A model generated the notes under the pieces. It had not been told where the DNA came from, ran no database searches, and saw nothing but the letters and a program-made list of their open reading frames with translations. From positions 1-37,934 of the forward strand of contig JANLHZ010000012.1 of NCBI GenBank assembly GCA_024653775.1: DNA of 37,934 nucleotides. Direction: 5' to 3'. Shown piece by piece: positions 1 to 8,317 of the stretch (position 1 is the first letter of the stretch; each line of letters starts with the position of its first letter). The DNA is from Planctomycetota bacterium. Its GTDB lineage: Bacteria > Planctomycetota > UBA8742 > JACQVU01 > JANLHZ01. The translations under genes were made by a program, and so were the position numbers.

Positions 1-1
1 T

Positions 2-100
2 ATTGAAGCGTCTACCTGGATTTCTGGGTGTGGCACGGGCATCTTGCCCGTGGAAACACGGACGAGACGTCCGTGCCACGTGGTTCACCGAACGTTCACG
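2..100. repeat. Palindromic double-hairpin repeat, family 1, copy 1
   Basis: Bases 30-79 form an outer stem (GTGGCAC at one end, GTGCCAC at the other) that encloses two hairpins, one built on CACGGGC/GCCCGTG and one on CACGGAC/GTCCGTG. The flanks out to bases 2 and 100 are shared with an inverted copy at 4728-4828. Short reading frames across it are artefacts of the repeat. Repeats of this kind are commonly mistranslated as small proteins in planctomycete-like genomes. Confidence 0.85.
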
Positions 101-139
101 AAACCGCCCTGCTCAATCAATCCTGGCTTGCGCGAGGCT

Positions 140-224
140 GTGACTCCGGTTTGACGTGGTCGTGCGAATCGAACTTGACGCAAATCCGAGCGCGATTTTC
201 GGCGATTTATTATTTTACGCCTCC
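140..224 (-). repeat. Truncated copy (E) of the ~190-bp palindromic element
   Basis: Read on the minus strand, this stretch has the same order of blocks as the left half of the full copies at 10549, 15880 and 34625: an AAAATAATAA-type arm, then AAAATCGCGCTC, then a GATTTGCGTCA-like block, then CCGGAGTC. The right half and right arm are missing. It lies just downstream of glmU. Confidence 0.7.
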
Positions 225-239
225 CCCCTGAATCAAACT

Positions 240-1493
240 TTATCCCTTCCGCTTCGCCGGGACGCCATAGACTACCGCGCCGGGGTCGACGTCTTTCGTT
301 ACGACGCTGCCCGCGCCGGTGGACGCGCCGTCGCCGATGTTTCTGGGCGCGACGATCATCGAGCCTGAGCCGATGAAGACGTTCGAGCCGATATTCGTCT
401 GATGCTTGTGCACGCCGTCGTAGTTGCAGATGACGGTGCCCGCGCCTATGTTTGTCTTTTCGCCGATGACGACGTCGCCAAGGTACGTGAGGTGTTTCGC
501 CTTTACGTGCGGATGCAGGTGCGCCTTCTTCGCCTCGACGAAGTTCCCGAGTTCCGCGGTGTTCTCGAGCACCGTCCCTGGCCTTACGTGCGTGAACGGA
601 CCGACCTCGCAGTGCTCGCCTATGACGACGTCCGCGCGGATCACCGTGAACGGATGGACCACGGTGTCGCGACCGATGACCGCGCCGATTTCGATATAAG
701 TCGTCGATGGATCGACGATGGTGACTCCCTCGCTCATCCAGTGCTGGAGGACCTTGTTCTTGATGATCGCGTTCATTTCCGCGAGTTGCGCGCGATCGTT
801 GATGCCCATGATCTCGATCTGATCTTCGACGACGTGTGCCTTCACCTTCTTGCCCTTTTTCTGAATGTACTCTACGACGTCTGTGAAATAGATCTCCCCC
901 GCGGCGTTATTCGCGGACAGCGAGCCGAGCGCTTCCTTCAAAAGCGGATAATTGAGCGCGTAGACTCCCGAGTTGATCTCGGTGATCATGAGTTCATCGG
1001 AGCTTGCGTCCTTCGCCTCGACGATCTTCATTATGTTGTGGGTGCCATTTTCGCGCACGATGCGTCCGTACTCGGCGGGATTCTCGAAATGCGCCGTAAG
1101 CACCACGCACGCGACGTCGTCCGTGAGTTCGTCCGCGATCTCCTCGATGGTGTTCGCATCGAGCATCGGAACGTCCCCGGCCATTATGATGACGTCTCCC
1201 GTGAAACCCTCCTCGAAGCGATGGCAGGCGGTCTGAACCGCGTGGCCGGTTCCGAGCTGCTCCTCCTGCGTAACCCATTCGAGCGGCCAGCCGTCGAACT
1301 CCTTCCGCACGGCTTCGCCGCCGAAGCCGACGACCACGGTGACTTCGTGGATGTCGGTCTCCTCGAGCAGCATGCGCAGCGCATAGCTGAGGATCGTGTG
1401 GCCGCAGAGTTCGTGCAGAACCTTCGGCTTGTCGGACTTCATTCTCGTGCCCTTGCCCGCGGCAAGGACGATGGCTTTTGTTTCAGGCTTCAT
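240..1493 (-). CDS. glmU: Bifunctional UDP-GlcNAc pyrophosphorylase / glucosamine-1-phosphate acetyltransferase
   Basis: This enzyme makes UDP-N-acetylglucosamine, the precursor of peptidoglycan, by acetylating glucosamine-1-phosphate and then uridylylating it in the cytoplasm. The N-terminal half (about residues 5-230) is a nucleotidyltransferase with the signature LAAGKGTRMKSDKPKVL at residues 10-26. The C-terminal half is a left-handed beta-helix of hexapeptide repeats. The segment KAKHLTYLGD (331-340) contains the conserved acetyltransferase histidine, and the NIGAGT and NYDG motifs follow. At 417 residues it is shorter than the E. coli protein (456), and it ends soon after the last helix coil. 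The upstream ribosome site is weak. A heptanucleotide array and a tRNA gene lie upstream. Confidence 0.95.
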   Translation of the reverse strand: MKPETKAIVLAAGKGTRMKSDKPKVLHELCGHTILSYALRMLLEETDIHEVTVVVGFGGEAVRKEFDGWPLEWVTQEEQLGTGHAVQTACHRFEEGFTGDVIIMAGDVPMLDANTIEEIADELTDDVACVVLTAHFENPAEYGRIVRENGTHNIMKIVEAKDASSDELMITEINSGVYALNYPLLKEALGSLSANNAAGEIYFTDVVEYIQKKGKKVKAHVVEDQIEIMGINDRAQLAEMNAIIKNKVLQHWMSEGVTIVDPSTTYIEIGAVIGRDTVVHPFTVIRADVVIGEHCEVGPFTHVRPGTVLENTAELGNFVEAKKAHLHPHVKAKHLTYLGDVVIGEKTNIGAGTVICNYDGVHKHQTNIGSNVFIGSGSMIVAPRNIGDGASTGAGSVVTKDVDPGAVVYGVPAKRKG

Positions 1494-1527
1494 GGCAATT
1501 TTCGATTTTTAATTTTTGAATTTTACT

Positions 1528-1660
1528 ACTCCCTGCTCCCTACTCCCTACTCCCTACTCCCTGCTCCCTGCTCCCTGCTCCCTACTCCCTGCTCCCTGCT
1601 CCCTACTCCCTACTCCCTGCTCCCTACTCCCTGCTCCCTACTCCCTGCTCCCTACTCCCT
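1528..1660. repeat. Heptanucleotide tandem array (CTCCCTR)n
   Basis: About 19 tandem copies of the 7-base unit CTCCCTR fill the gap between the glmU start and the tRNA gene. The only variation is A or G at the seventh base. Heptamer arrays like this are known in cyanobacteria as STRR sequences. Related degenerate CTCCCTG-type text sits just before dnaJ near 33321-33354. Confidence 0.95.
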
Positions 1661-1669
1661 AAATACAAG

Positions 1670-1741
1670 CTACCCGGCCGGGACTCGAACCTGGAATGAG
1701 TGGACCAAAACCACTTGTGTTACCAATTACACCACCGGGTA
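1670..1741 (-). tRNA. tRNA-Gln (anticodon TTG)
   Basis: The minus strand folds as a 72-nt cloverleaf. The acceptor stem is TACCCGG paired with CCGGGTA. The anticodon stem AGTGG/CCACT encloses the loop TTTTGGT, giving anticodon TTG. The T loop is TTCGAGT, and the T stem has one A-C mismatch. The U1-A72 pair and discriminator G73 match glutamine tRNA identity. CCA is not encoded. Confidence 0.95.
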
Positions 1742-1869
1742 TGGGATTGAGCCAAAAATGGTAATCGAACCTTTTGCTTATACAAGCTCTTTAAGCGAAA
1801 GCCGGGTAACTGACGAACCTACAGAAGATTCCGAGCGTAATAGTTTCAGAAACAGAAAGAAGACTCGCA

Positions 1870-2118
1870 ATGAAGTGGTTCAAGAAACTGGACAACGACA
1901 GCTACATCGAGCGTGTAAGGAGCCACGTTAAATGGCAGCCCGCGCTCCGCGTCCTGGTTATTCTTATGTCGATCGCGTCCGTGGGTGCGTTTGCAATTGG
2001 CGCTTTAATTATGATTCACACCACCGATCAATCTCTCTATCCGAACACGACTTTTGTAGCGGCTGTCGCCGGATTCTTAAAATCCGCCGGTTTTATGATG
2101 GTGTTCGTGGCCATTTGA
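1870..2118 (+). CDS. Small two-span membrane protein, unknown function
   Basis: The 82-residue product has a charged N-terminus (MKWFKKLDNDSYIERVRSHVKW) followed by two hydrophobic segments at about residues 26-48 and 58-82, separated by a short polar loop. That suggests a helical hairpin in the inner membrane. A purine-rich stretch (AGAAAGAAGA) precedes the ATG. I recognise no family. The gene is divergent from the tRNA gene and convergent with the rsmE operon, and its 3' end overlaps the candidate small gene on the other strand. Confidence 0.6.
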   Translation: MKWFKKLDNDSYIERVRSHVKWQPALRVLVILMSIASVGAFAIGALIMIHTTDQSLYPNTTFVAAVAGFLKSAGFMMVFVAI

Positions 2119-2322
2119 AATGTGCGCTCGAGACTTGAACGCGAAACTCTTCAGCGGCCTGATTTTCGAAAGCTGCTTCAGCGCGGTAAGCTGGCTGATG
2201 GTGCTGATTTCGCCGTATTCCACGGGGAATTTTCGGTGAAGGATCAAATCGCCGTCTTTCCGAACCGATACCTTGTAACTCTCCGCATCGGTCCGATTTT
2301 GTTCCGATGCCTTAGGGCGCAC
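2077..2322 (-). CDS. Possible small protein translationally coupled to rsmE
   Basis: An in-frame GTG lies inside the last codons of rsmE (11-base overlap), and an open frame of 81 codons follows. Its middle part (SYKVSVRKDGDLILHRKFP and onward) has the codon bias of neighbouring genes, with many G/C third positions, and a normal protein composition. The C-terminus is histidine-rich and overlaps the convergent small membrane gene by about 40 bases. I recognise no family. It may instead be a decayed gene fragment or a chance frame. Confidence 0.35.
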   Translation of the reverse strand: MRPKASEQNRTDAESYKVSVRKDGDLILHRKFPVEYGEISTISQLTALKQLSKIRPLKSFAFKSRAHISNGHEHHHKTGGF

Positions 2323-3043
2323 AAAATTTTGCCGCCGCTGAGATGCAGGCAAGCTCGATGCGCAGAACGAACCTTCCAAGATTGACTGGTTGAAACTCCC
2401 GGGACGAGAGAAGTTCGCGTTCCTGATCCGAAAATCCGCCTTCCGGGCCGATAACGATCAATATGCCTGCCTCCGCCGAATCCGATCTTGAATTCGATCT
2501 CTCCCCGCCTATGTCGGCAAACAGTTGTAAGCCAGCAAAGCCCGAGTTTGCGACGTCCTGAATCCTCGCCGGGGGATCGATTTCGAGCGGAGTCGTCCTT
2601 CCGCACTGTTTGCAGGTCTCGTCGACGATCGCGGACCATTTTTCGCCGGAGGCGCGTTCCTCCCGCGGGATTACCACGCTTCGCTCGAAAATCGTCGGAA
2701 TAAAACGCTTCACGCCCAGCGCAGTGATTCCGGAAATCAACTGGTTCACGCGCTTGCCCTTCGGAATCGCGCTCGCGATCGTGATTTCCGGCCACTCTGC
2801 CGTTTCGTCCGTTTTGAGGAGTTCGATAACTTCCGCGAGCACTTTTCCAGGCTCGATTCCCACTATTCTGGCTTTCGCGGAGGCGCCGGACGAGTCAAAA
2901 AGCCGAATTTCAGCGCCGATTCCCAGGCGGAGCACGTTTACGAGGTGGTTCACGTCCCTGGAATCGACTTCGACGATGCTTTCACCCAGATTTCCGGCTG
3001 CGCGAACCATGCGAATTTTTGAAGATTTTTTCAATTTTGCCAT
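2312..3043 (-). CDS. rsmE: 16S rRNA (uracil-1498-N3)-methyltransferase
   Basis: This SAM-dependent SPOUT-class enzyme methylates U1498 of 16S rRNA in the small subunit. The N-terminal part is the PUA-like RNA-binding domain (HLVNVLRLGIG). The C-terminal part carries the SAM-binding knot motif IGPEGGFSDQE and the closing VNLGRFVLRIELA, which is the family's LG.RILR.ETA signature. The ATG at 3043 is preferred over an in-frame TTG four codons upstream. Length (243 residues) is normal for RsmE. A small open frame overlaps its 3' end and may be co-translated. Confidence 0.93.
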   Translation of the reverse strand: MAKLKKSSKIRMVRAAGNLGESIVEVDSRDVNHLVNVLRLGIGAEIRLFDSSGASAKARIVGIEPGKVLAEVIELLKTDETAEWPEITIASAIPKGKRVNQLISGITALGVKRFIPTIFERSVVIPREERASGEKWSAIVDETCKQCGRTTPLEIDPPARIQDVANSGFAGLQLFADIGGERSNSRSDSAEAGILIVIGPEGGFSDQERELLSSREFQPVNLGRFVLRIELACISAAAKFCAP

Positions 3044-3153
3044 AAGTAACCGCAAAGCAAGGACTTGCGGGAAGCAAGTCGATACGGATTGATTAAAGTA
3101 ATTTTTGAAAACTGCCGAAACTAATGATGAGTTCGTTTTCTCGATAAAACAAT

Positions 3154-3474
3154 ATGGATATAGCTAAAGTCACAAGTCCCACGCAGTACGAAGCTCCCCA
3201 GCCCAGCCTGGAGGCGCCTCCGCCCGAGCAGCCTGCGCAGGAGTCGACGCCGGATTACGAAGTCGATCTGTCCTTCGATAGCGACGAGTTGACTTCGAGT
3301 TATCAGAACCGTTCGATCGAGTTCGAATACGTGAAGGACCTCGGACGCATTGCGATCAGCGTGTCCGACAAGGAGACGGGCGAAGTCATCCGGCAGATTC
3401 CTAACCCGGAGGCGCTCGATTTCGCGGTGAATTTCCAGCGCGTCGTCGGCACGATCTTCGACAAACTGGCGTAA
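3154..3474 (+). CDS. flaG: FlaG family flagellar protein
   Basis: The 106-residue product has a proline- and glutamate-rich N-terminus and a C-terminal FlaG domain (about residues 48-106). It carries the family signature of a beta segment followed by DKETGEVIRQIPNPEALDF and a final helix. FlaG proteins affect flagellar filament length or assembly. It is the only flagellar gene in the window. Its stop codon directly abuts the ATG of the next gene, so the two are almost certainly co-translated. No clear Shine-Dalgarno sequence precedes its ATG. Confidence 0.85.
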   Translation: MDIAKVTSPTQYEAPQPSLEAPPPEQPAQESTPDYEVDLSFDSDELTSSYQNRSIEFEYVKDLGRIAISVSDKETGEVIRQIPNPEALDFAVNFQRVVGTIFDKLA

Positions 3475-4335
3475 ATGGATCTTCGGGACCGCTCGAATCT
3501 AAGTTCGCTGTCCGCAGAGACGCAGAGGCGGATTCTCAGGCGGAACTGGATTCGCGCAAGGCTGTCCATACTCTTCGGCGCGCGCTGCACCGCGTGCGGC
3601 GTGAAGCTCTCGAAGCTGCTCTTTGTCGGACTAAGCGCCTACCACCTCGGATGCCCGCGGTGCGGAACGAGTGTCGCGGGTCCGCGGGCTAAAACTCTAT
3701 TAGGCGCGAATTCGCCTCGCGATTTCAGTCTCGATGACCGCGCGCTCGACATGACTTTTGGCGACCCGCGGGAAGTCCGCGATTTCGTGGACTTCCATCG
3801 TTCGCTTCTTCGCGAGACTTTCGACAGCCTCGAATCGGGCGCGCAAGGCTGCGTTGTCGAGGTCGGCGCGGCGGAAGGACTTGTCACGGGCATTCTTCGC
3901 GAGATGTTTTCCGAGGTCATCGTCGTCGAGCCGTCTTCGGAGCTGTTCGCGCTGTCTGGAAGAATCGCGGACGACGGATTTCGCGCACCGCTCGAAAGCG
4001 CACTGTACTCGATCGACGCGCACTCCGCGGACGCGGTTATCGCGCTGTCGGTGATCGAGCACCTCTGGAATCCGTCCGCGGCGCTTCGGGCGCTTCACCG
4101 CGTGTGCAAAAGCCGCGCGATCCTCGTTACGCTCGTTCCGACGAAAGCGAAACTCCTCGACGGAACGGGCCACGTCAGCGGCTTCACGATCCGCGGATAC
4201 TGGAAACTGCTCGAGCGCACGGGCTGGAGGATTCTCCGCACGCGGACTCTGCCCGATGAACATCCAGGCCACGAAATCGTTGAGGAGAACACGCTTTTCG
4301 TGGCGACGAGAACCGCGGCGGCGATGGGGAACTGA
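3475..4335 (+). CDS. Class I SAM-dependent methyltransferase with N-terminal zinc ribbon
   Basis: Residues 38-65 contain two CxxC pairs (CTACG and CPRCG) consistent with a zinc ribbon. A Rossmann methyltransferase fold follows. VVEVGAAEGLVTGIL is motif I, IVVEPS is motif II, and ADAVIALSVIEHLWNP is the acidic post-I loop typical of Methyltransf_11/23 proteins. The substrate is unknown. The ATG immediately follows the flaG stop codon with no intervening base, so a flagellin or glycan-modifying role is possible. That is only an inference from position. Confidence 0.8.
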   Translation: MDLRDRSNLSSLSAETQRRILRRNWIRARLSILFGARCTACGVKLSKLLFVGLSAYHLGCPRCGTSVAGPRAKTLLGANSPRDFSLDDRALDMTFGDPREVRDFVDFHRSLLRETFDSLESGAQGCVVEVGAAEGLVTGILREMFSEVIVVEPSSELFALSGRIADDGFRAPLESALYSIDAHSADAVIALSVIEHLWNPSAALRALHRVCKSRAILVTLVPTKAKLLDGTGHVSGFTIRGYWKLLERTGWRILRTRTLPDEHPGHEIVEENTLFVATRTAAAMGN

Positions 4336-4369
4336 AGCGGCGAAGTTTTGCAGAGCTATCATGGCACTG

Positions 4370-4432
4370 CCCGCGCGGGTGAATTCCCTCACCCGGCGCT
4401 TCGCGCCACCCTCTCCCCGAGGGTAATGCCAC
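4370..4432 (+). repeat. CCCTCACCC-type intergenic palindromic repeat
   Basis: The stretch reads CCCTCACCCGGCGCTTCGCG, then CACCCTCTCC, then GAGGGTAATGCCAC, with short internal dyads. A related diverged block occurs near 23728-23775. The right part (CCCTCTCC to TAATGCCAC) recurs inverted at 4693-4719. Confidence 0.7.
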
Positions 4433-4692
4433 TTATTTAAACCCTCGCTATCATACGTTATTGAAAACACTTTCATTGCTCCCAAGCTGTTCTAAAATTG
4501 ATTATAAATTTAGACTTAGCCTTAGTCGTAATCTTTTAAGGCGATAAAACAATATATTTTATACTTATTACATAATTAATAGCTTACCAGTTATCGTTTT
4601 TTACTCGAAAATAAACTGCTGGAGAAAATGAACATCGTGGTCTGTAAACCCGAAAAGAGCTATCATATGATATACTTACTATTTGACATAAA
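4433..4692. other. AT-rich 260-bp segment bounded by inverted repeats
   Basis: No convincing gene is present. The segment is far more AT-rich than its surroundings and lies between inverted copies of a TAATGCCAC-containing block (4406-4432 and 4693-4719). It could be a small insertion within a repeat, a matrix of promoters, or a remnant. No open frame in it has normal codon use. Confidence 0.5.
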
Positions 4693-4719
4693 CATGTGGC
4701 ATTACCCCGATGGAGAGGG
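4693..4719 (-). repeat. Inverted partner of the 4406-4432 repeat block
   Basis: Read on the minus strand this is CCCTCTCCATCGGGGTAATG followed by CCAC, matching 4408-4432 with a few changes. Together they bracket the AT-rich 260-bp segment. Confidence 0.65.
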
Positions 4720-4727
4720 AAACTTCC

Positions 4728-4855
4728 GTGAACGTTCGGTGAACCACGTGGCACGGACGTCTCGTCCGTGTTTCCACGGGCAAGATGCCCGTGCCACACC
4801 CGGAAATCCAGGTAGACGCTTCACAATAAGGCGTGGTTCACCGAACGTTCACCAC
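4728..4855 (-). repeat. Palindromic double-hairpin repeat, family 1, copy 2 (inverted)
   Basis: Bases 4728-4828 are the reverse complement of bases 2-100, with a two-base insertion at the outer end. They include the double hairpin at 4748-4797. An extra half-unit (CGTGGTTCACCGAACGTTCA) follows directly at 4832-4852. The two copies lie in opposite orientation about 4.7 kb apart, so recombination between them could invert the glmU-rsmE-flaG block. Confidence 0.85.
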
Positions 4856-4903
4856 TTTCCCTGTCTGCACGAACGCACGTTTCCGTAGCGCCCGGGAAAA
4901 CGA

Positions 4904-5785
4904 TCACAGCGCGAGTTCTTCCTTCATGTACTCCGCGAGTCCTTCGCGCCAATGAGGGATGTCGTCGCAGCCTGCGTCGCGGAGGCGCGCGTTGTCGAGA
5001 ACGCTGTAAACGGGCCTGCGAGCCTTTGTCGGGAACTCCGCGGTCGTACACGGTTCGTGCCAGGGTTTAAGACCCGCAAGCTCGAATATCGCCTTCGAGA
5101 ACTCGAACCAGGTGCAATCGCCAGAGGCCTGTAGATGGAAAAGTCCACAGGCGTCCTTTTCGAGCAGGTCGAGAATGCCCTTCGAAACGTGCCGGGTGAA
5201 GGTCGGCGCGAGGCGCTGATCGCTGACGACCTTGATCGGCTTTTCCGGATTCGGACCCTGCGAACGCGCAAGGCGCAGCATCGTCTTGACGAAGTTCCCA
5301 CCCTTGCCCGACGCGCCGCAGACAGCGTAGAGTCCGCACAGCCTAACAGTCATTCCGCGGGGATGATATTCGCGGACGATTTCTTCCCCCGCAAACTTCG
5401 ACAGCCCGTAAATGTTCGGCGGACACACCTTGTCGTCCTCCGTGAACGGTTCTACCTGCTGGGCGCCGTCGAAGACGTAATCCGTCGAGCAGTGGACGAG
5501 TTTCATTCCGCGCTTCTCGCAGGCTACCGCGAGGAGCTTCACCGCAACCGCGTTGACCTCGAACGCCCGCGCGACCTCGTCCTCCGCCTTCTCGACGTTG
5601 TGATACGCGCTCGTGTTCAGAACGACCTCGGGCCTGTACTTCTCTAGCGCGGCGTCGATGCTGCCTCCGTCGCAAACTTCGATGTCCGCGTGCGACAGCG
5701 GGATGACCTCCGCGCGACGCTCGGAGGCGAGTTTGCAGAATTCGGAGCCGAGCTGACCGGACGCGCCGATGACGAGTATTTTCAT
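4904..5785 (-). CDS. rfbD: dTDP-4-dehydrorhamnose reductase
   Basis: This NAD(P)H-dependent short-chain reductase makes dTDP-L-rhamnose for surface polysaccharides. It has the nucleotide-binding motif GASGQLG (residues 7-13), the substrate-pocket motif STDYVFDG (100-107) and the catalytic YxxxK in IYGLSK (Y126, K130), followed by RLCGLY. The C-terminal part has the family's small substrate-binding region, and length (293) is typical. It stands alone here; the rfbA/B/C partners are not in the window. Annotation as RmlD follows from the motifs. The substrate sugar could be another dTDP-4-keto-hexose. Confidence 0.9.
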   Translation of the reverse strand: MKILVIGASGQLGSEFCKLASERRAEVIPLSHADIEVCDGGSIDAALEKYRPEVVLNTSAYHNVEKAEDEVARAFEVNAVAVKLLAVACEKRGMKLVHCSTDYVFDGAQQVEPFTEDDKVCPPNIYGLSKFAGEEIVREYHPRGMTVRLCGLYAVCGASGKGGNFVKTMLRLARSQGPNPEKPIKVVSDQRLAPTFTRHVSKGILDLLEKDACGLFHLQASGDCTWFEFSKAIFELAGLKPWHEPCTTAEFPTKARRPVYSVLDNARLRDAGCDDIPHWREGLAEYMKEELAL

Positions 5786-5839
5786 ATCGATAAGGTATAA
5801 AGTAGTGACTGTTCCCGAAAAATGAAGTCGTGCGAGCGA

Positions 5840-8317
5840 TCACCTGCCGGAGGGCGTCGAAGGCGTCGGCGCCACAGGATTATCCGGCCTCGACGACGCT
5901 CCGTAAATTCCGAAAAGAACCTCGACGAGTCGGGTGGCGTAAACCTCCGCGTCCGCGGGAACGATTCCGACGCAGCCGGGCGAAGGATGACCTTCGAGCG
6001 CGCGGGCGAGATCGAACTCGCAGAACACTATTGCAAGCTTTCCATCGACTTCGAGACCGCGTGGGTAGAACCCGCGCAGCCTGCTGTCGCGGCTGTCGAT
6101 TCCGCGGAACTCGAGCGTAGGAACGAGCGCGCGCAGATCGCCTTCGCGTTCGATGTTCCTCCACGACGTGCCCGCGATGCGCGGAAGGATCGCCTGCGCG
6201 CTGCGCTGGAACTCCCAGGAGCCGCCGCTACCGAAGACGATGAGCTTTCCGCCGGCGCGGACGTATCGCGTCAGATTTTCCGTTTCTTCGGGAGTCAGTT
6301 GCAGCTCGTCGTTCGAGGCGAGATAGAGCGCGTCGAACTCGCCGACGCGGGGACTCGACGCTGCGACGTTCTCTTTCGCTACGCCGAACGAATGCCCGCT
6401 CGCATTAAGCAGCGTCACAAGATGCTCGAGATCGCGATGGTTCGTTTCCGCGTGGTTCGCGAGATCGAGCCGCGCGACGTTCTTCGAGTTTCCGCTTGCG
6501 ACAGGCGCGTCGATTGGCATAGGCGGAGCAAGCCTGTGCCAGACGCCGCCGCTCTTTGCGACGTAGCTTATCGCGTTCGTCAGGATTGCGCGTCCGATGG
6601 GACTCTTGCTTTCGTCGCTCGAAAGCGACGTCCGGCTCATGACGATCAGCGGGCGGAATTCGTCGGAGATTCCGACGAGAGTTCCCCGCGCGTCGCCGCG
6701 CAGCGCAGACGGTCCTTCGTAGATCGGGTCGGAGCTTTCGAAGGCGCGCATCCTTCGCTCCGGGAACATGTGCGCGGCGAGGGCGCGGAAATTCCGCACG
6801 AATTCGACGCTGTCGTCCTGCGGCTCCGCAAGTATCGTTCCGCCGTTTTCGACGTATGCGCGCATCAGTTCGATCTGTGTCTCGCTGAACACCGGGCCGT
6901 TATGTCCGGTGACGTAGCACACGGGAGCTTCGAGAAGTTCGCGCAGGTTCGCTTCACTCGCGTTCGCGTACTGGAAGTGCGCGTCCGGGACGATACCCGC
7001 CTCTTCGAGTTCCGCGATCACGGGCACGATCGTCGACGGCCCGGGGTTCCACCAGTCGTTCTCCCAGCGGAGTTCCTTCACGAGCACCGGAGCGTTCGCT
7101 CGTCCGAGGAACAAAAGCGCAAAGCTGGTGTCGTGGGTCTTAGCGAAGTCCGTCCCAGCGTCCGCCGTCGAACACCAGAAACCCTGTGGGTCCTGCTTTT
7201 CGAGGATGTATCCCGCGCCTTCGAAATACCACTCGTGGTCACCGAAGCTGCGGAGTCCTGAAAGTATGCCCACGCGCTCCATGCTGTAGAGGTAGTAGTA
7301 GTTCCAGTTGGCGCTGACGTTCGCGCCGCGCTCGACCTCGAAATGTTCCGCGAGCCAGCCGAGGCCAAGGTCGGCCTGCGTCCCCGCGAACGGATTCGGG
7401 CCGAGCACCGGTCCCGCGCCAGCCGCCTGATTCGCGCCGCCGAGGACGAAAAGACTCGAAAGTCCCGCGCAGGTCATGCTTCCGGTGCCGCGGCTGCTTC
7501 GCTGACGATAACCCCAGCTTCCATCGCGAACCTGAGTCGAATAGAAGTGAGCCAGCGCGCGGTTTTGAACCTCCTGATCGACTGCGACCCCCGCCTCGAT
7601 TCCAGCCTGTAGCCCGAGAACGGCGAACTGCGTGTTCGAGTTGTCGCCCGGAAGGTCGGCCTGCTGCGTGGGCTGCGCGCGCTCGCCTTCACGATTCCCG
7701 CGCCCTTCCCGCTGGCCTTCGCGGGCCGTCTCGGGCGCGTTCTGCCCGCCTGCGAGCGCTTCGCGAAGCTGTTCTTCGCTGTAGGGACCGTAGCTCCACA
7801 TTCCGTGGGGATACTGGTTCGCCTCGAGCTGTCGCACGGAAGCCTCGATCGCGGCGCGGTATGCTACTGGGTCGAGTTCGTTCAGCGCCTGCGCTCTGAG
7901 CGAGGCGTCGTAAGTCTGGGTCGAAGGATTCGCCACGAGGTACTGCGCGGCGAGGTCCATCGCGGTCTTCGCCTGCGTCGCGATGGCCATCGAATCGTCT
8001 ACCGCGTAGGCGAGCGCAAAAGTCGCAAGCGCGGTGAGTCCGACTTTGTGCTGCGTGCCGAAGCTTCCGTCCTCGAGCTGCTGGGACAGAAGAAAAGCGA
8101 CTCCTCGTTCGATCGCGCCTTCGACCGCCTCTACCGTGATTCCCGGATTGTCGTCCGCGAAGATGTCCTGCCCGTCATCCTCCGCTGCCGGCGGAGCGTC
8201 GTCGTCCTTCGCTGCAAGCGGCGCGCCCAAATCATTGTCGCGCCCAACGGCCATCGAGGTCGCGAAAACGGAAATCGAGAACAGACAGACGCTAAGCAGA
8301 ATCAACTTCTTGTTCAT
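5840..8317 (-). CDS. Secreted alpha/alpha-toroid plus DUF4159 domain protein
   Basis: The ATG at 8317 follows a strong GGAGG and begins a signal peptide (MNKKLILLSVCLFSISVFA). An in-frame start 18 codons upstream is less likely. Residues about 50-410 form a squalene-cyclase/prenyltransferase-like toroid with repeated motifs (LEDGSFGTQHKVGLTALATF, DGSWGYRQRSSRGTGSMTCA, DPQGFWCSTADAGTDFAKTH). About residues 430-600 resemble DUF4159 (YVTGHNGPVFSETQIELMRA, YVENGGTILAE). A second related Rossmann-like segment, about 620-790, has FDALYLASNDELQLTPEE and a glycine-rich AGGKLIVFGSGGSW. A serine/proline tail ends the protein. Such proteins are common in planctomycetes and relatives. The function is unknown and probably periplasmic. 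Confidence 0.85.
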   Translation of the reverse strand: MNKKLILLSVCLFSISVFATSMAVGRDNDLGAPLAAKDDDAPPAAEDDGQDIFADDNPGITVEAVEGAIERGVAFLLSQQLEDGSFGTQHKVGLTALATFALAYAVDDSMAIATQAKTAMDLAAQYLVANPSTQTYDASLRAQALNELDPVAYRAAIEASVRQLEANQYPHGMWSYGPYSEEQLREALAGGQNAPETAREGQREGRGNREGERAQPTQQADLPGDNSNTQFAVLGLQAGIEAGVAVDQEVQNRALAHFYSTQVRDGSWGYRQRSSRGTGSMTCAGLSSLFVLGGANQAAGAGPVLGPNPFAGTQADLGLGWLAEHFEVERGANVSANWNYYYLYSMERVGILSGLRSFGDHEWYFEGAGYILEKQDPQGFWCSTADAGTDFAKTHDTSFALLFLGRANAPVLVKELRWENDWWNPGPSTIVPVIAELEEAGIVPDAHFQYANASEANLRELLEAPVCYVTGHNGPVFSETQIELMRAYVENGGTILAEPQDDSVEFVRNFRALAAHMFPERRMRAFESSDPIYEGPSALRGDARGTLVGISDEFRPLIVMSRTSLSSDESKSPIGRAILTNAISYVAKSGGVWHRLAPPMPIDAPVASGNSKNVARLDLANHAETNHRDLEHLVTLLNASGHSFGVAKENVAASSPRVGEFDALYLASNDELQLTPEETENLTRYVRAGGKLIVFGSGGSWEFQRSAQAILPRIAGTSWRNIEREGDLRALVPTLEFRGIDSRDSRLRGFYPRGLEVDGKLAIVFCEFDLARALEGHPSPGCVGIVPADAEVYATRLVEVLFGIYGASSRPDNPVAPTPSTPSGR

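Noticed and set aside
28-231. Small proteins beginning MWHGHLARG at 28 and 4799
   Set aside because: Both are translations of a palindromic intergenic repeat and would be spurious in any genome carrying it.
402-1931. Long plus-strand open frame of 509 codons opposite glmU
   Set aside because: It is antisense to a clear glmU, runs through the heptamer array and the tRNA gene, and has arginine/aspartate-heavy shadow composition.
5822-7261. Plus-strand frame of 479 codons opposite the DUF4159 gene
   Set aside because: It is a shadow of the GC-rich coding strand, with no domain, and a signal peptide and repeats clearly support the minus-strand gene.
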